A DNA stretch of 64,000 bases from Chitinophaga sp. S165 (GTDB lineage: Bacteria > Bacteroidota > Bacteroidia > Chitinophagales > Chitinophagaceae). Below, piece by piece: positions 1-9,246 of the stretch. Under the pieces are notes generated by a model, which searched no databases, was not told where the DNA came from, and saw only the letters and a list, made by a program, of their open reading frames with translations. Position numbers and translations under genes: made by a program. Position 1 is the first letter of the stretch; every line of letters begins with the position of its first letter. The stretch is from positions 372,001-436,000 of the forward strand of contig NZ_QGTG01000005.1 of the NCBI RefSeq assembly GCF_003182155.1. The letters are read 5' to 3'.

Positions 1-40
1 ATATCCTGACGTTTCCTGATGTCGCCTGATGGTACCAGAT
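1..40. repeat. Short 10-bp tandem repeat
   Basis: Three successive units of about ten bases with the core CCTGAYG (TCCTGACGTT, TCCTGATGTC, GCCTGATGGT) open the window. The array may continue to the left of the window edge. No gene is visible in positions 1-352. Confidence 0.4.
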
Positions 41-150
41 AGTTCAGGTAGAGAGTAACGTGCCATACCATTCCTTCAGCGTAGCATTAGAATCTGGCAA
101 TCGGCACTCCAGCTATAATTTTGAAGACCGGCCACAGTGAGCATTCAGTT

Positions 151-279
151 GGAAATCACTGGCCTTTAGTTCTTTGAAGTACGCTGAAGCGTTCTACCAG
201 GGGTTTAATAGGAAACTAAAGCCTAACAGCCAAAAAACGCTCAATACCCAGGAACTTCAAAGAAATACAGCCAGTGATT
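151..279. repeat. Imperfect inverted repeat, about 30-bp arms
   Basis: Left arm 151-180 (GGAAATCACTGGC ... TCTTTGAAGT) pairs with right arm 254-279 (ACTTCAAAGA ... GCCAGTGATTCC), with one bulged base and a few central mismatches. The arms enclose 73 bp, and weaker symmetry continues outward (CCGGC and CAGTT blocks) and inward (GCGTT blocks). It lies downstream of the Crp/Fnr gene on the minus strand. It could be a structured transcript end or a degenerate small mobile element; no coding sequence is associated with it. Confidence 0.5.
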
Positions 280-352
280 CCATCCGAACTGCGAGCTAGA
301 AGGTCAATGCCGGAATCGCAGTACCCTCATCCGCGAAAAAGCTTAATCAATG

Positions 353-928
353 TTAGCTAAGATCCCTTCTGATCCGGCTCAAACTTTCCGGTGCAATGCC
401 CAGGTAAGAGGCGATGTATTTGACAGGTATTTGTTGTATTACCTGCGGATGATCTGCCAGCAGCTGCAGATACCGTTCTTTCGCAGTGTATTGTAAGAAA
501 GCCAGTTCCCGCTGGTATTTCCGGACGTACTGATACTCTGCCAGTAAGCGGCCGGTATGTTCAGCAGCATGGCTTTTTTTATAAAGTTCCTGCAGGTCCT
601 CAAAATAGAAAGCAAAGCCATTTACAGGCGTTATAGCCTGCAATGATACGATGGATGGCTGCTGGGTAATGAAAGAGGCGTAGGCTGTAGAAAACTGCCC
701 CGGAAATGCGAAATCAAGGGATACTTCCTGGTCTTCGTGTACAGTGAAGACGCGTACAATGCCCGAAGAGATAAAGTAGATAGCAGAAGAGACCCTGCCC
801 ATATGAGTAAGAAAAGAGCCATTACTGAACTCCACAGGTTGCAGTAACGGCTCAAATAAATGCCAGTTATCCCCCGAATGTTTATCAAGCTTTAATAAGG
901 CCTGTTTTACCTGGTCGATATCTGGCAT
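353..928 (-). CDS. Crp/Fnr family transcriptional regulator
   Basis: A 191-residue protein with the usual two-part layout: an N-terminal cyclic-nucleotide-binding-type beta-roll (about residues 25-115) and a C-terminal winged helix whose recognition helix lies in the final segment (YIASYLGIAPESLSRIRRDL). There are no clustered cysteines, so it is not an oxygen-sensing iron-sulfur Fnr. The slightly short C-terminus is typical of the Bacteroidota branch, whose ligands are mostly unknown. Its ATG at 928 lies 16 bp after the pantothenate kinase stop (945) on the same strand, so the two may be co-transcribed. The target is not deducible here. Confidence 0.85.
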   Translation of the reverse strand: MPDIDQVKQALLKLDKHSGDNWHLFEPLLQPVEFSNGSFLTHMGRVSSAIYFISSGIVRVFTVHEDQEVSLDFAFPGQFSTAYASFITQQPSIVSLQAITPVNGFAFYFEDLQELYKKSHAAEHTGRLLAEYQYVRKYQRELAFLQYTAKERYLQLLADHPQVIQQIPVKYIASYLGIAPESLSRIRRDLS

Positions 929-944
929 TAGTGAATATTTTAGA

Positions 945-1886
945 TCAGATCCTTCTCAGTTTTAGTGACTGTACAAAATGATGACTGCCTTTTTCCAGTA
1001 TAAGACTGGCCCTGAAACGGGTGGGCATGATGTTAAGCTCCAGGTTAGGCTTGTTGATCTCATTCCAGATGTTGGTTGCAAATTCTTCCGATTCTATATC
1101 AGATAAATGAGCATACCGGTGGAAATAAGAGTCGGGGTTCTGAAAAGCTGTCTGCCGCAGCGATTTGAAACGGGCAATATACCATTGTTGCAAATCTTCC
1201 AGCTCCGCATCTACATAGATAGAAAAGTCAAAGAAGTCAGACACGAAGATAGTTGGTTCCCGCTGCTGTTGCCGGGGTCTTACCTGTAATACGTTCACGC
1301 CTTCGACGATCACGATGTCGGGAGATTCTATCCATTTTAACTGGTTAGGCAGGATGTCGTATTCCAGGTGACTGTACACAGGGGCGGACACTCTTTCCCT
1401 GGCAGATTTAACATTGGCGAGGAATTGTATGAGCCGGCGGATGTCATAGCTCTCCGGAAAGCCCTTACGGTTCATTATACCCCGTTGTTCCAGTACCCGG
1501 TTAGGATAAAGGAACCCATCCGTAGTGACCAGGTCAACTTTAGGGTGGTTAGGCCAGGCAGACAACAAGCGTTGCAGTACGCGGGCCGTTGTGCTCTTGC
1601 CCACAGCCACACTTCCGGCAATGCCGATAATGAACGGCACTTTCAGGAACTGACTTCCCAGGAAGCTGTTGGTGGCGGCATGAAGCCGCTGTGCGCTGCT
1701 AACATACAAATTCAGCAAACGGGAAAGCGGTACATAGATCTGGGTGATCTCGTCCATTGTCAGTGGCTCGTTCAGGCCCTGCAACGTATCGATATCGTTG
1801 AGTAGGTGTAACATAGGATCGTCACTCCTTTTAGCCCATTCTTCCCTGCTGATTGTAATATAGGGAGCATAATTATTCCTCGTCAT
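945..1886 (-). CDS. coaA: Type I pantothenate kinase
   Basis: Predicted cytosolic kinase that phosphorylates pantothenate, the first step of coenzyme A synthesis. The Walker A loop GSVAVGKST is at residues 91-99, followed by the type I hallmarks VTTDGFLYPN, the PESYD segment and IVIVEGVNVLQ. The 313-residue length matches the bacterial CoaA family (about 310-320). Type I enzymes are usually feedback-inhibited by CoA. It is followed by the Crp/Fnr gene and preceded by an aldehyde dehydrogenase, both on the same strand; no functional link between them is evident. Confidence 0.93.
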   Translation of the reverse strand: MTRNNYAPYITISREEWAKRSDDPMLHLLNDIDTLQGLNEPLTMDEITQIYVPLSRLLNLYVSSAQRLHAATNSFLGSQFLKVPFIIGIAGSVAVGKSTTARVLQRLLSAWPNHPKVDLVTTDGFLYPNRVLEQRGIMNRKGFPESYDIRRLIQFLANVKSARERVSAPVYSHLEYDILPNQLKWIESPDIVIVEGVNVLQVRPRQQQREPTIFVSDFFDFSIYVDAELEDLQQWYIARFKSLRQTAFQNPDSYFHRYAHLSDIESEEFATNIWNEINKPNLELNIMPTRFRASLILEKGSHHFVQSLKLRRI

Positions 1887-1934
1887 GCAGATTTTGTTGC
1901 CAGTTTACGTGTTGTTACCTGTTTTTTCAGGCTG

Positions 1935-3293
1935 CTAAGCTATATAAACCGTTTTAACATTCAAAAATTCATGTGTGCCTTCGAGCGCCAGTTCCCGGCC
2001 ATAACCAGACTGTTTTACCCCTCCGAAGGGCAGGCGTGCGTCCGAGCGTACCATCGCATTGACGAATACGTTCCCGCTGTCTATTTGCCGGGCCAGCCGC
2101 CTTGCCTTGTCAAGGTCGGTCGTCCAAAGTGACGAGCCCAGACCAAAAGGAGTTTGATTGGCCAGCTGGATAGCATGGTCCTCATTGGATGCCTTAATGA
2201 TCACCGCCAGTGGTCCGAAGGTTTCTTCCTCAAAAGCCGTCATGCCGGGTTGTACACCTGTCAGCAGGGTAGGAAGGAAGTTAGCTTCCTGGTGTTGCCC
2301 ACCCAATGAAAGGTTCGCACCCTGGGAAACAGTTTGTTTCAGTTGCTGGGCCAGCTCTGCTGCCAGGTCCGGGCGTGCCATCGGACCCATATCGGTTTCA
2401 GGGTCGAAGGGATCGCCCTGACGCATATTGCCCAGAAGATTACTCACTTTGTCGGTAAAGTCGCCAAGAACCGCTTCCTCCACGATCCAGCGTTTGGCAG
2501 CAATGCAGGATTGTCCGGCATTCTGCATACGCGCCTTTACAGCTATCTTAGCGGCTTCTTCAAGATTTGCGTCTTTCAGTACAATGAAAGGATCGCTGCC
2601 TCCCAGTTCAAGGACGGATTTCTTGATGTATTTACCAGCCAGCGCACCAACACTCATACCCGCGCCCGTGCTGCCGGTAAGGGTAACTCCCTGTACACGG
2701 TAGTCGGCAATAACATGCTCAATATTCTGTGAATTGACAAGCAGGGCCTGGAACGCGCCTTCGGGGAAACCTGCCTCCAGGAACAGATCTTCCATTGCCA
2801 GGGCGCAGCCGCTGACGTTACTGGCATGCTTCAGTAATCCGGTATTGCCTGCGAGAAGATTAGGAATAGCAAAGCGGAACACCTGCCAGTAGGGGAAGTT
2901 CCAGGGCATAATGGCCAGTATAATGCCTTTCGGTTCATACGATATATAGCTTTGCTGCGCGTCCGAGGTAATTAATTTGGATTGCAGCATATCAGCAATA
3001 TGTTCCACATAATATTCCGCAGAGATGGCACACTTCAGTACTTCGGCCTTTGCTTCCTTCAGCGTCTTGCCCATTTCCCGGGTAATGATGGCTGCATGCT
3101 CATCCGCATGGGTCTTCAGTAAACCAGCCAGTTTCCGCATCCAGTCGCAACGCTCCTCCAGACTGGTGTGCAACAGATGCCGGTATGCCTGATGGCCCCA
3201 TGCCAGCCGCTGTTCAATGTCTGCTTCCGTGTGTGCCGTATATTCAGCTATTGTTTCCTGATTGTATGGATTGATACTTCTGAAAGTGCTCAT
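1935..3293 (-). CDS. NAD(P)-dependent aldehyde dehydrogenase, succinate-semialdehyde type
   Basis: Aldehyde dehydrogenase superfamily enzyme of 452 residues from the ATG at 3293; a TTG nine bases further upstream is less likely. Catalytic features are the Glu in ELGGSDPF (about residue 229) and the nucleophilic Cys in AGQSCIAAKR (about residue 263), plus the coenzyme-binding segment MPWNFPYWQ and the GSTGAG loop. The compact length and the motif around the Cys resemble the YneI/Sad succinate-semialdehyde dehydrogenases, so oxidation of succinate semialdehyde to succinate is the best guess. Substrate specificity cannot be fixed from sequence alone. Confidence 0.85.
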   Translation of the reverse strand: MSTFRSINPYNQETIAEYTAHTEADIEQRLAWGHQAYRHLLHTSLEERCDWMRKLAGLLKTHADEHAAIITREMGKTLKEAKAEVLKCAISAEYYVEHIADMLQSKLITSDAQQSYISYEPKGIILAIMPWNFPYWQVFRFAIPNLLAGNTGLLKHASNVSGCALAMEDLFLEAGFPEGAFQALLVNSQNIEHVIADYRVQGVTLTGSTGAGMSVGALAGKYIKKSVLELGGSDPFIVLKDANLEEAAKIAVKARMQNAGQSCIAAKRWIVEEAVLGDFTDKVSNLLGNMRQGDPFDPETDMGPMARPDLAAELAQQLKQTVSQGANLSLGGQHQEANFLPTLLTGVQPGMTAFEEETFGPLAVIIKASNEDHAIQLANQTPFGLGSSLWTTDLDKARRLARQIDSGNVFVNAMVRSDARLPFGGVKQSGYGRELALEGTHEFLNVKTVYIA

Positions 3294-3398
3294 ATAAAAC
3301 AATTTACACTATTGCTGACAACATGTATGCCGTCTGCAATAGTGTAAATGTAACATTTATAAAATATCCTCGGTGGAATGGATGATGTGTGGAAATTA

Positions 3399-4403
3399 TT
3401 ACGGATGACGGAACAGTTCCGGATCGCAATTGAAATATCTCCTGAAGGCAGCAGCAAAGGATCTGTAATTCCTGTAACCGGTTAACCGGGGAATATTATT
3501 CAATGGCATATCCTCAATTGACAACAGTTTAGTTGCATATTCCAGCCGGTAATAGTGTATGAACTGGTTTACCGAAATACGATTAAGCTGATAGAAACCT
3601 TTCTCCAGGAAATTGCGGGTAATATTGAATTGCTGACACAGTTTTTTAGTGGTAAGAGATTGGTGTATATGTCCCTTGATATATTCCTTCACAAGGTCCA
3701 GGATGATCACTTTCGATGAGGTCAGCCTGATGGTATTTTCCTTACGTGGCAGCATTTGCCTTATGAAGTGTTCCAGCATCATCATACATTTCTTTTCCCG
3801 GTAATAGATACTGGCTATCTCATTAAAACGGCAATGCCTTATCTGTTGTACAAGCATCATGTAATATGCATCCAACGGCACCTGGCCGGGTGCATTGATC
3901 ATGCCGCCCATGTTCTTCTCCGCATTGCGCACACTCTTTCTGATCCTGTCAAATTCTGATTCGAAGGCAGGCTGTTTCAAAATGCGGAACAATGTATCAT
4001 TACTGAAGCTGATGTGAAAAAAGCAATGTTTGCCCTTTGGTATAATGGCTACATTGATCTCTTCCAGATAGAACAGATTTACTTCATCCCTTTTCAATTC
4101 CACACTGTCCGTGCCGTTCACATATGCATCCACATCGTTGTTGTCTAGCGAGATGTGTAAATGCAACGAAGGTTTTAAAGGAGTAGGCAATATCTCCTTT
4201 TCAGTAGTTTCACATATCACCTGGTGTTCAAATACCTCAAACAAGCCAGCGGCCAGCCTTTGGAGGAAAATGATCTTCTGGGCGTCGCCATGCACGACTT
4301 TGGCTGAGTGTTGCATAATAGTGCCGCAAAATCTTTTGGGAACATCTGAAGGGGAGTAGATCTCTCTGAAAAATTCGATGGAGCCTGCTGAAAACAGATA
4401 CAT
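3399..4403 (-). CDS. AraC family transcriptional regulator
   Basis: A 334-residue protein counted from ATG 4403 (MYLFSAGSIEFF); an upstream in-frame start at 4469 would add 22 residues unlike a regulator start. The C-terminal 100 residues carry the double helix-turn-helix of the AraC family (TTKKLCQQFNITRNFLEKGF, then the RLEYATKLL and GYRNYRSFAAAFRRYF segments). The N-terminal part has no recognised sensor domain but contains the FFHISFSND stretch common in Bacteroidota AraC proteins. It is divergent from the TonB-dependent receptor at 4821 across 417 bp, so it may control that receptor (inference). Confidence 0.85.
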   Translation of the reverse strand: MYLFSAGSIEFFREIYSPSDVPKRFCGTIMQHSAKVVHGDAQKIIFLQRLAAGLFEVFEHQVICETTEKEILPTPLKPSLHLHISLDNNDVDAYVNGTDSVELKRDEVNLFYLEEINVAIIPKGKHCFFHISFSNDTLFRILKQPAFESEFDRIRKSVRNAEKNMGGMINAPGQVPLDAYYMMLVQQIRHCRFNEIASIYYREKKCMMMLEHFIRQMLPRKENTIRLTSSKVIILDLVKEYIKGHIHQSLTTKKLCQQFNITRNFLEKGFYQLNRISVNQFIHYYRLEYATKLLSIEDMPLNNIPRLTGYRNYRSFAAAFRRYFNCDPELFRHP

Positions 4404-4820
4404 CTTTTGGTCAGTTTTTGAGGTGATAAAATAAAAAGCGCTGCACATGCCGGCTTTTCGCCGGTACAACTGGGAACAATATATTCTTGCGCAATTTGAA
4501 ACAGTGGCAACTATCTCTATTCGAGGGATAGCACAATGACAACCGTGGTGTTATAAAGGTATCCTTTTGTTTTGTGTGAATAGTTAATAACAAGTTAATG
4601 ATTTGAGGTAACCTTTCATGATAACTATCCGTTACACGAACCGGTAAGGCGTTAAACAAGTGCCAAGTATAATGTGTTATTATCTCAAGGCAATCTATGA
4701 CAGATAGATAAAATATAATGTTATAACAGCCAACGCCGACTACTTGAGTAAACTGATACTATTTTATCTATATGCCTGAAATAGGTTATATTTAACAATA
4801 ACCCAACTTAACGTAAATCT
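4404..4820. other. Divergent intergenic region with 12-bp inverted repeat
   Basis: A 417-bp AT-rich gap between the AraC regulator (minus) and the TonB-dependent receptor (plus). It contains a perfect 12-bp inverted repeat, ATAGATAAAATA at 4704-4715 and TATTTTATCTAT at 4760-4771, 44 bp apart and 49 bp before the receptor start. This is a plausible operator. A degenerate box TATATTTA lies near 4788, but no exact TAnnTTTG box was seen. Confidence 0.4.
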
Positions 4821-7667
4821 ATGATGTCAACCAGGAGTCTAAGTCGTATTGTACTTTTATTATTATGCCTGTATGTGCCAATTGCAGCAGCATATGCTCA
4901 GAAACAAAGAATAACCGGTAAAGTTACAGATGCCACCACCGGCGTTCCTCTTGAAGGGATCACCGTAAGGGTGAAACAGAGTAATGCCGGAACGCTGACA
5001 GGCAAGGACGGCGCCTATTCTATTGAAGCGCAATCAAACGATGTACTGGAAATCAGTGCTATTGGTTTCAAGCCGTTGTCTCTTCCTGTAAATGGCCGTA
5101 CACAGGTGGATATCCAGCTGGCGTCCACAGTATCAGAACTCTCCCAGGTAGTCCTGGTAGGTACCCGCTCCGGAGGCCGTGCAAAGATCGAAACACCTGT
5201 TCCGGTGGATGTGATCTCTCTCAGCCAGGCAGCTTACCCCACCGCCAAGATGGACCTGACAGCGCTGCTCAACGTCTCTGCACCTTCTTTTAACTACAAC
5301 AAACAGAGTGGTAGTGATGGTGCCGATCAGATAGACCTGGCAACACTCCGTGGTCTGGGACCTGATCAGACGCTGGTGCTCGTGAACGGTAAACGCCGTC
5401 ACCAGACCGCTTTCATCGCTGTATATGGTACCCGCGGCCGTGGTAACTCAGGTACTGACCTGAACGCCATTCCCGAAGCTGCCATTGACCGTGTGGAAAT
5501 ACTTCGTGATGGTGCTTCCGCCCAATATGGCTCTGACGCTATCGCTGGCGTTATCAATATCATCCTCAAAAAAGAAGTGAACCACCTGTACGTAAATGCC
5601 GGTTACGCTGGTTACTATGACCATAAATACAATACTTACTTTGGCAAGGAGTTAAATCAATACAAGAATAACGGTGCTATTGATGGTAACGCTGTTTCCG
5701 TGGGATTAAGCTATGGTGTACCGCTCGGTAAAAATGGTGGATTCCTGAACTTCTCCGGTAACTTCCTGAAGCAGGGTAAGACTTTCCGCCAGGTACTGGA
5801 TACCAATCTGGCGAATAAAGACGCCCTGCCTATCAACGTAGTGAGAAGGTCATATGGTGATGCTTCCAAGACTACCGGTGGCGGTATGCTGAATATGGAA
5901 ATACCTTTTAAAGACGGTCGTACCACTTTTTACGCCTTCGGCGGATATAATCATAAATTCTCCGACACGTATGCCTATACCAGGCATTTTAACGGCAATA
6001 ATCCCAATTCCAGTGCGCACCCTGATCGTTTCCCAACAGACGCGAACGGAAACATCATCTTCTATAAGGATATTATGTACACTGTAACATCGCCAGGTGG
6101 ATTGCCTAACGATACTGTGTTCGATCCTATTATCCAGACAAAGATCAACGACTGGTCCGCAGCTGCCGGTATTAAAGGAGAATTTGGTACAGGATGGACC
6201 TGGGATTTCAGTAATACCCTCGGCCGTAACGACTTTCACTTCTATGGTGACAAGACTTTCAACGCTTCCATGGGCGCTAATACGCCTACTCACTTTGATG
6301 ACGGTGGATTCTCTTTCCTCCAGAATACCGCTAACCTGACGCTGGGTAAAGAGCTGCCCAATGTTGCTTCTGGTCTACACCTGGCTTTAGGTGCTGAATA
6401 CAGGTATGAGAACTATAAGATCTATGCAGGAGAGGAGGCGTCGTATACCAATTATGATCCTACCTTCTTCAAAGCTACTGGTGCACAGGGTTTCCCTGGC
6501 TATCGTCCAAGCGATGAAGTGAATGCTAACCGTTCTAATGTGGCCGGTTTTGTGGACGCGGAATTGGACGTGACTGATAAATGGCTGATAGGTGCTGCTG
6601 TTCGTGCCGAGAACTATAGCGACTTTGGTTTTACCAGCAATTATAAGTTTGCTACGAGGTACAAGGTGACGTCTAACTTTAACCTGCGTGGTTCCGTAAG
6701 CACAGGCTTCCGTGCTCCTTCACTGCAACAGATCAACTTCAGTTCCCAGTACACAAACGTACAGGGAGGAACTATCACGGAGGTGAAAATCGCTCCTAAC
6801 ACCAATAGCATTACCAGGGCGGCGGGCATTCCTGACCTGAAACAGGAGAAATCTGTGAATGCAAGTCTGGGCTTTACATGGAAGCCGATCAGCGCTTTGT
6901 CTGTAACGATAGACGGTTACCTGGTGAAGGTAAAAGACAGGATCGTATTGTCTGGCCAGTTCAGCGCAAGCGATACCACGCTTTCTGAAGAGTTGTATAA
7001 TACTTTAAACGATCTGCATATAGACAATGCACAGTTCTTCGCAAATGCAGTAAATACAACTAACACCGGTATTGATGTGGTGATCGATTATAACAAACGT
7101 TGGGCGAACCAGCGTTTCAGAGCATTGCTTGCAGCTAACTTCCAACATATGGAGATCAACAAGATCAACGTACCGGAAAGACTGAACGACACTTACCTGC
7201 ACAGAAAATCATTCTTCAGCGATCGTGAAGAGCGTTTCGTACTGGCTTCAGCGCCTCCTGTAAAAGTGGGACTGAACCTGGATTATGGTATCAATAAATT
7301 CGGTGTAAGCGCTCACGTAACCTATTTCGGTAAGGTAGAATTGTATGGTTATGGTTGGAGCGGAGACCTGGCGGGTACAGGTATCAATCCTGTAGTAGGC
7401 CTGGACAGTGATGGAGACAAACTGGTGCCTGAACTGTTTAAATATAAAGGAAAGGCAGTGACAGATCTGGCTGTAAACTATAAATTCACCAAACAGCTTA
7501 ACTGGTTCATTGGTGCAGATAATATCTTCAATGTTCACCCTTCACTGGGTGTTGTAGATGGCGCAAGGTTATCGGCTTATGACAGTGAGAGCGGCGGCGC
7601 GTGGGATTCCGTGCAGATGGGTTTCAATGGTATCCGTCTCTTTACCCGTTTCGTGCTGACATTATAA
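4821..7667 (+). CDS. TonB-dependent outer-membrane receptor with CarboxypepD_reg-like N-domain
   Basis: A 948-residue receptor that should import a ligand across the outer membrane using TonB energy. A signal peptide (LLLLCLYVPIAAAYA, cleavage before Gln) is followed by a carboxypeptidase-regulatory-like domain starting KQRITGKVTDATTG (about 28-115), a plug domain (ETPVPVDVISL through IDRVEILRDGASAQYGSDAI) and a large beta-barrel ending in LFTRFVLTL with a hydrophobic last residue. It has no SusD partner next to it, so it is not a classical SusC pair. The ligand is unknown. Two ATGs stand in tandem (4821 and 4824). Confidence 0.92.
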   Translation: MMSTRSLSRIVLLLLCLYVPIAAAYAQKQRITGKVTDATTGVPLEGITVRVKQSNAGTLTGKDGAYSIEAQSNDVLEISAIGFKPLSLPVNGRTQVDIQLASTVSELSQVVLVGTRSGGRAKIETPVPVDVISLSQAAYPTAKMDLTALLNVSAPSFNYNKQSGSDGADQIDLATLRGLGPDQTLVLVNGKRRHQTAFIAVYGTRGRGNSGTDLNAIPEAAIDRVEILRDGASAQYGSDAIAGVINIILKKEVNHLYVNAGYAGYYDHKYNTYFGKELNQYKNNGAIDGNAVSVGLSYGVPLGKNGGFLNFSGNFLKQGKTFRQVLDTNLANKDALPINVVRRSYGDASKTTGGGMLNMEIPFKDGRTTFYAFGGYNHKFSDTYAYTRHFNGNNPNSSAHPDRFPTDANGNIIFYKDIMYTVTSPGGLPNDTVFDPIIQTKINDWSAAAGIKGEFGTGWTWDFSNTLGRNDFHFYGDKTFNASMGANTPTHFDDGGFSFLQNTANLTLGKELPNVASGLHLALGAEYRYENYKIYAGEEASYTNYDPTFFKATGAQGFPGYRPSDEVNANRSNVAGFVDAELDVTDKWLIGAAVRAENYSDFGFTSNYKFATRYKVTSNFNLRGSVSTGFRAPSLQQINFSSQYTNVQGGTITEVKIAPNTNSITRAAGIPDLKQEKSVNASLGFTWKPISALSVTIDGYLVKVKDRIVLSGQFSASDTTLSEELYNTLNDLHIDNAQFFANAVNTTNTGIDVVIDYNKRWANQRFRALLAANFQHMEINKINVPERLNDTYLHRKSFFSDREERFVLASAPPVKVGLNLDYGINKFGVSAHVTYFGKVELYGYGWSGDLAGTGINPVVGLDSDGDKLVPELFKYKGKAVTDLAVNYKFTKQLNWFIGADNIFNVHPSLGVVDGARLSAYDSESGGAWDSVQMGFNGIRLFTRFVLTL

Positions 7668-7680
7668 TGGATGATGTAAG

Positions 7681-7726
7681 TATAAATAAAAAGGTCTCGT
7701 ATTAATACGAGACCTTTTTATTTATA
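7681..7726. terminator. Bidirectional terminator, perfect 46-bp palindrome
   Basis: A perfect palindrome centred between 7703 and 7704 separates two convergent genes, the receptor (plus) and pyruvate kinase (minus). The stem core is AAAAAGGTCTCGTATT with its exact reverse complement. The T-rich ends on both strands fit a rho-independent terminator serving both directions. Confidence 0.85.
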
Positions 7727-7744
7727 TAATGTTGTTCCCTTTGC

Positions 7745-9235
7745 TTATTCAGCAACAGTGGAGATCTTGATCGTATTGGTCGGCAGGTGTTCCTGTACTG
7801 GCGTACTACCGGTGTTTACTACGATATCAGCAGGTTTCACGAAACCTCTTTCTTTCAGGATATTGATCTGGTCAGAGATGATCTCGTCCAGACCTTCTTC
7901 ACCATCATAGAAGAAGGCACGTACACCCCAGCTGAGGCTCAGCTGATTCACCAATGTCTTTTCTTTAGTGAAGATGAACAGTGGAGAACGTGGACGGTAG
8001 CTGCTCAGCATGAAGCCGGTGTAACCGCTCTGTGTCATACCGATCAGTGCATCTGCATCCAGGTCTTCTGCCATTTTACAGGCATTGTAACACAGTGCAT
8101 CGCTCAGGAAGGTAGGAGAGTGGCGGTGAGGGATCAGGTTACGGTTGTAGATAATGTCTTCTTTTTCTACTTCGTCGATGATCTTTCTCATAGTCTGGAT
8201 CACCAGTTCAGGGAACTGGCCTGTAGCGGTTTCACCGCTCAGCATCACTGCGTCAGCACCTTCCAGAACCGCGTTAGCTACGTCAGTGATCTCACTACGG
8301 TTAGGACGGGTACGATCGATCATGCTTTCCATCATCTGTGTAGCCACGATTACAGGCTTAGCACGGTGGATACACTTGCGGATGATATCTTTCTGGATCA
8401 TTGGGATCTGCTCAACCGGCAGTTCCACACCCAGGTCACCACGGGCGATCATTACGCCATCGCTTTCCCAGATGATTTCCTTCAGGTTCGCAATTGCTTC
8501 AGGTTTTTCGATCTTGGAGATCACCTTCATTTTAGAATTGCGCTCTTTCAGGCGTTTGCGGATCAGCTGAAGATCATCTACGTGTCTAACGAAGGACAGG
8601 GCAACCCAATCACATTCGTTGTCGATGATGAATTCCAGGTCCACTATATCTTTTTCGGTCAGTGCCGGCAGAGATACTTTAGTATCTGGCAGGTTGAAGC
8701 CTTTTTTGGAGGACAGTACGCCTGGCAGAACTACTTCAGCTTTGATCTCACCTTCGGCAGTGATCTCTCTTACTACTGTTTCAATTTTACCGTCATCCAG
8801 GAGGATCTTCTGGCCTGGTTTAACGTCTTTGTGCAGGTCTGCATAAGATACATAGATCTTTACAGCGTTACCTACAACTTTCTCATTTACGAAGGTCAGG
8901 ATCTGACCAGCTACTAATGGTAATGCGTTGTTCTCGATCTCACCAACGCGCAGTTTAGGGCCTTGCAGGTCGGCCAGGATAGCTACGTTATAAGGCTCGG
9001 TTTGGTTGATCTGACGGATATAACCGATGATACGCAGTTTGTCCTCGTGAGAGCCATGTGAAAAGTTCAGACGGAACACGTTAACGCCGGCTCTTACTAA
9101 TGCCAGTAAGCCTTCATAGGTATCGCAGGCAGGGCCAACGGTTGCTACGATTTTTGTTTTGTGCAGGGAATGTGCACGGGAAGCTGCATGGTCCATCTGT
9201 TTGTGTACGTATTTTGATAAATCTTTTGTACTCAT
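7745..9235 (-). CDS. pyk: Pyruvate kinase
   Basis: Glycolytic enzyme that makes ATP and pyruvate from phosphoenolpyruvate and ADP; 496 residues from ATG 9235 (MSTKDLSKY). A GTG at 9280 would overlap pfkA and add an atypical leader. Diagnostic segments are KTKIVATVGPA, VFRLNFSHG, LADLQGPKLRVGE, the catalytic ISKIEKPEAI lysine and the MIARGDLGVELP metal-binding region, with a C-terminal allosteric domain (GYTGFMLSSYRPRSPLFIFT). Its start follows the pfkA stop by 11 bp, so the two key irreversible steps of glycolysis form one operon. Confidence 0.96.
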   Translation of the reverse strand: MSTKDLSKYVHKQMDHAASRAHSLHKTKIVATVGPACDTYEGLLALVRAGVNVFRLNFSHGSHEDKLRIIGYIRQINQTEPYNVAILADLQGPKLRVGEIENNALPLVAGQILTFVNEKVVGNAVKIYVSYADLHKDVKPGQKILLDDGKIETVVREITAEGEIKAEVVLPGVLSSKKGFNLPDTKVSLPALTEKDIVDLEFIIDNECDWVALSFVRHVDDLQLIRKRLKERNSKMKVISKIEKPEAIANLKEIIWESDGVMIARGDLGVELPVEQIPMIQKDIIRKCIHRAKPVIVATQMMESMIDRTRPNRSEITDVANAVLEGADAVMLSGETATGQFPELVIQTMRKIIDEVEKEDIIYNRNLIPHRHSPTFLSDALCYNACKMAEDLDADALIGMTQSGYTGFMLSSYRPRSPLFIFTKEKTLVNQLSLSWGVRAFFYDGEEGLDEIISDQINILKERGFVKPADIVVNTGSTPVQEHLPTNTIKISTVAE

Positions 9236-9246
9236 AGCTCTTTTTT

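Noticed and set aside
181..253. Integron attC site, because of GCCTAAC at 221-227 within an inverted repeat
   Set aside because: No matching GTTRRRY core at the other side and no integrase or cassette array nearby.
4411..4659. Minus-strand frame of 82 codons upstream of the AraC gene
   Set aside because: No protein-like features; it covers the intergenic region and overlaps the regulator's start.
7787..8917. Long plus-strand frame of 376 codons opposite pyruvate kinase
   Set aside because: It is antisense to a clear pyk gene; its Phe/Cys/His-rich composition is typical of a shadow frame and shows no domain.
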